From positions 1 through 33,184 of the forward strand of contig CAUJIL010000096.1 in NCBI GenBank assembly GCA_963204845.1: DNA of 33,184 nt. Reading direction: 5' to 3'. This DNA comes from Pseudomonadota bacterium. GTDB taxonomy: Bacteria; Pseudomonadota; Gammaproteobacteria; Pseudomonadales; UBA5518. Below are positions 32,666 through 33,184 of the stretch, piece by piece. Numbering within the stretch: the stretch's first letter is position 1; each line of letters begins with the position of its first letter. Under the pieces are notes generated by a model. The model was not told where the DNA came from. It searched no databases and saw only the letters and a list, made by a program, of their open reading frames with translations. The position numbers and the translations under genes are program-made.

Positions 32666-33184
32666 AGCTCTACCATTGCCGCGATTCGCGCTCGCTGCGC
32701 GCGTTGTGGACGGTCGAGGAAACCGGGTTGCCGTGCGAGATCGAGGAAGTGCGGTTCCCGCCGCGCGTGTTCCAGAAGGAGTACCTCGCGATCAACCCGC
32801 TCGGCACGGTGCCGTGCCTGCTCGACGGTGCGACGCGCCTGACCGAGTCGGTCGCGATCTGCCAGTACCTGGTCGAGCGCTACCACCGCTACGACCTGGG
32901 CCTGCGGCCCGAGGATCCGGGTTACGGCGCGTACCTCAACTGGCTGCACCACAGCGACGCGACGCTCACCTTCCCGCTCACGGTGGCGCTGCGCTATCGC
33001 CGCCTCGAGGCGCCGGAGCGGCGGCTCGCGCAGGCCGTCGACGACTACCGCGACTTCTTCCTCGGCCGGCTGCGGCTGCTCGAGGAGCGCGTGGCGGAGC
33101 ACGAGTACCTGTGCGACGGACGCTTCACCATCGCCGACGTCTGCGTCGGCTACGCGCTCTACCTCGGCAGCCTGCCGCTGCTGG
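32662..33184 (+). CDS. Glutathione S-transferase, 3' end missing
   Basis: The first 174 residues of a GST are present; the window ends inside the gene. The N-terminal thioredoxin-like domain (about 1-80) includes the SRSLRALWTVEE helix start, with the Ser of the SRS segment (about 9-11) where the catalytic or glutathione-activating residue lies, then the conserved NPLGTVPCLLDG and ESVAICQYL segments that bind glutathione. The alpha-helical second domain follows. It is coupled to the tetR gene by an ATGA overlap. A detoxification or isomerase role next to an acyl-CoA pathway is possible; the substrate is unknown. Confidence 0.88.
   Translation, partial: MKLYHCRDSRSLRALWTVEETGLPCEIEEVRFPPRVFQKEYLAINPLGTVPCLLDGATRLTESVAICQYLVERYHRYDLGLRPEDPGYGAYLNWLHHSDATLTFPLTVALRYRRLEAPERRLAQAVDDYRDFFLGRLRLLEERVAEHEYLCDGRFTIADVCVGYALYLGSLPLL

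Overview
The window looks like chromosomal DNA of a high-GC, Gram-negative proteobacterium, most likely a gammaproteobacterium with a denitrifying or nitrate-respiring lifestyle. The evidence is the consistently GC-rich third codon positions, a periplasmic di-haem cytochrome c peroxidase, a lipoprotein M28 peptidase, a NarX/NarL system, paired NarK transporters and a membrane-bound NarGHJI whose metal-ligand residues match the E. coli enzyme. No genus can be named from the sequence alone. I see no plasmid, phage, transposase, tRNA, rRNA or CRISPR array.

Layout. 1-4115: the 3' end of an iron/haem/B12-type ABC ATPase; a convergent O6-methylguanine-DNA methyltransferase; a di-haem cytochrome c peroxidase; a ZIP metal transporter; a sulfotransferase-like protein. 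4268-7974: a four-gene operon tetR-HlyD-FtsX permease-ABC ATPase with a perfect palindrome in front of tetR. 7944-9116 (minus): a small SAM methyltransferase followed by an SMR exporter. 9117-9489: a non-coding stretch carrying REP-like hairpins. 9490-10895: a class I glutamine amidotransferase translationally coupled to a YiiM-like MOSC protein. 10916-13091: a spinster-type MFS transporter divergent from a TSUP exporter.

13096-25554 is the core of the window, an intact nitrate respiration module on one strand: narX, narL, a 280-bp gap with a second REP-like array, narK1, narK2, narG, narH, narJ, narI. NarX senses nitrate/nitrite and phosphorylates NarL. NarK1 and NarK2 bring nitrate in and move nitrite out. 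NarGHI oxidises quinol and reduces nitrate at the cytoplasmic face of the membrane, and NarJ inserts the cofactor. Most junctions are ATGA stop/start overlaps, so the subunits should be translated together.

25604-33184: an M28 lipoprotein peptidase; a divergent two-domain methyltransferase with an N-terminal zinc-ribbon-like segment and a C-terminal beta-rich module; a minus-strand SDR / acyl-CoA ligase / PaaI-type thioesterase operon; and, divergent from it, a tetR-GST pair, the GST being cut by the window end.

Nothing here is clearly a new defence or mobile system. The best leads are the two hairpin-repeat arrays, the methyltransferase-SMR pair, the amidotransferase-MOSC pair, the modular methyltransferase and the 40-nt interrupted hairpin in front of it. 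All positions and residue counts were made by eye.
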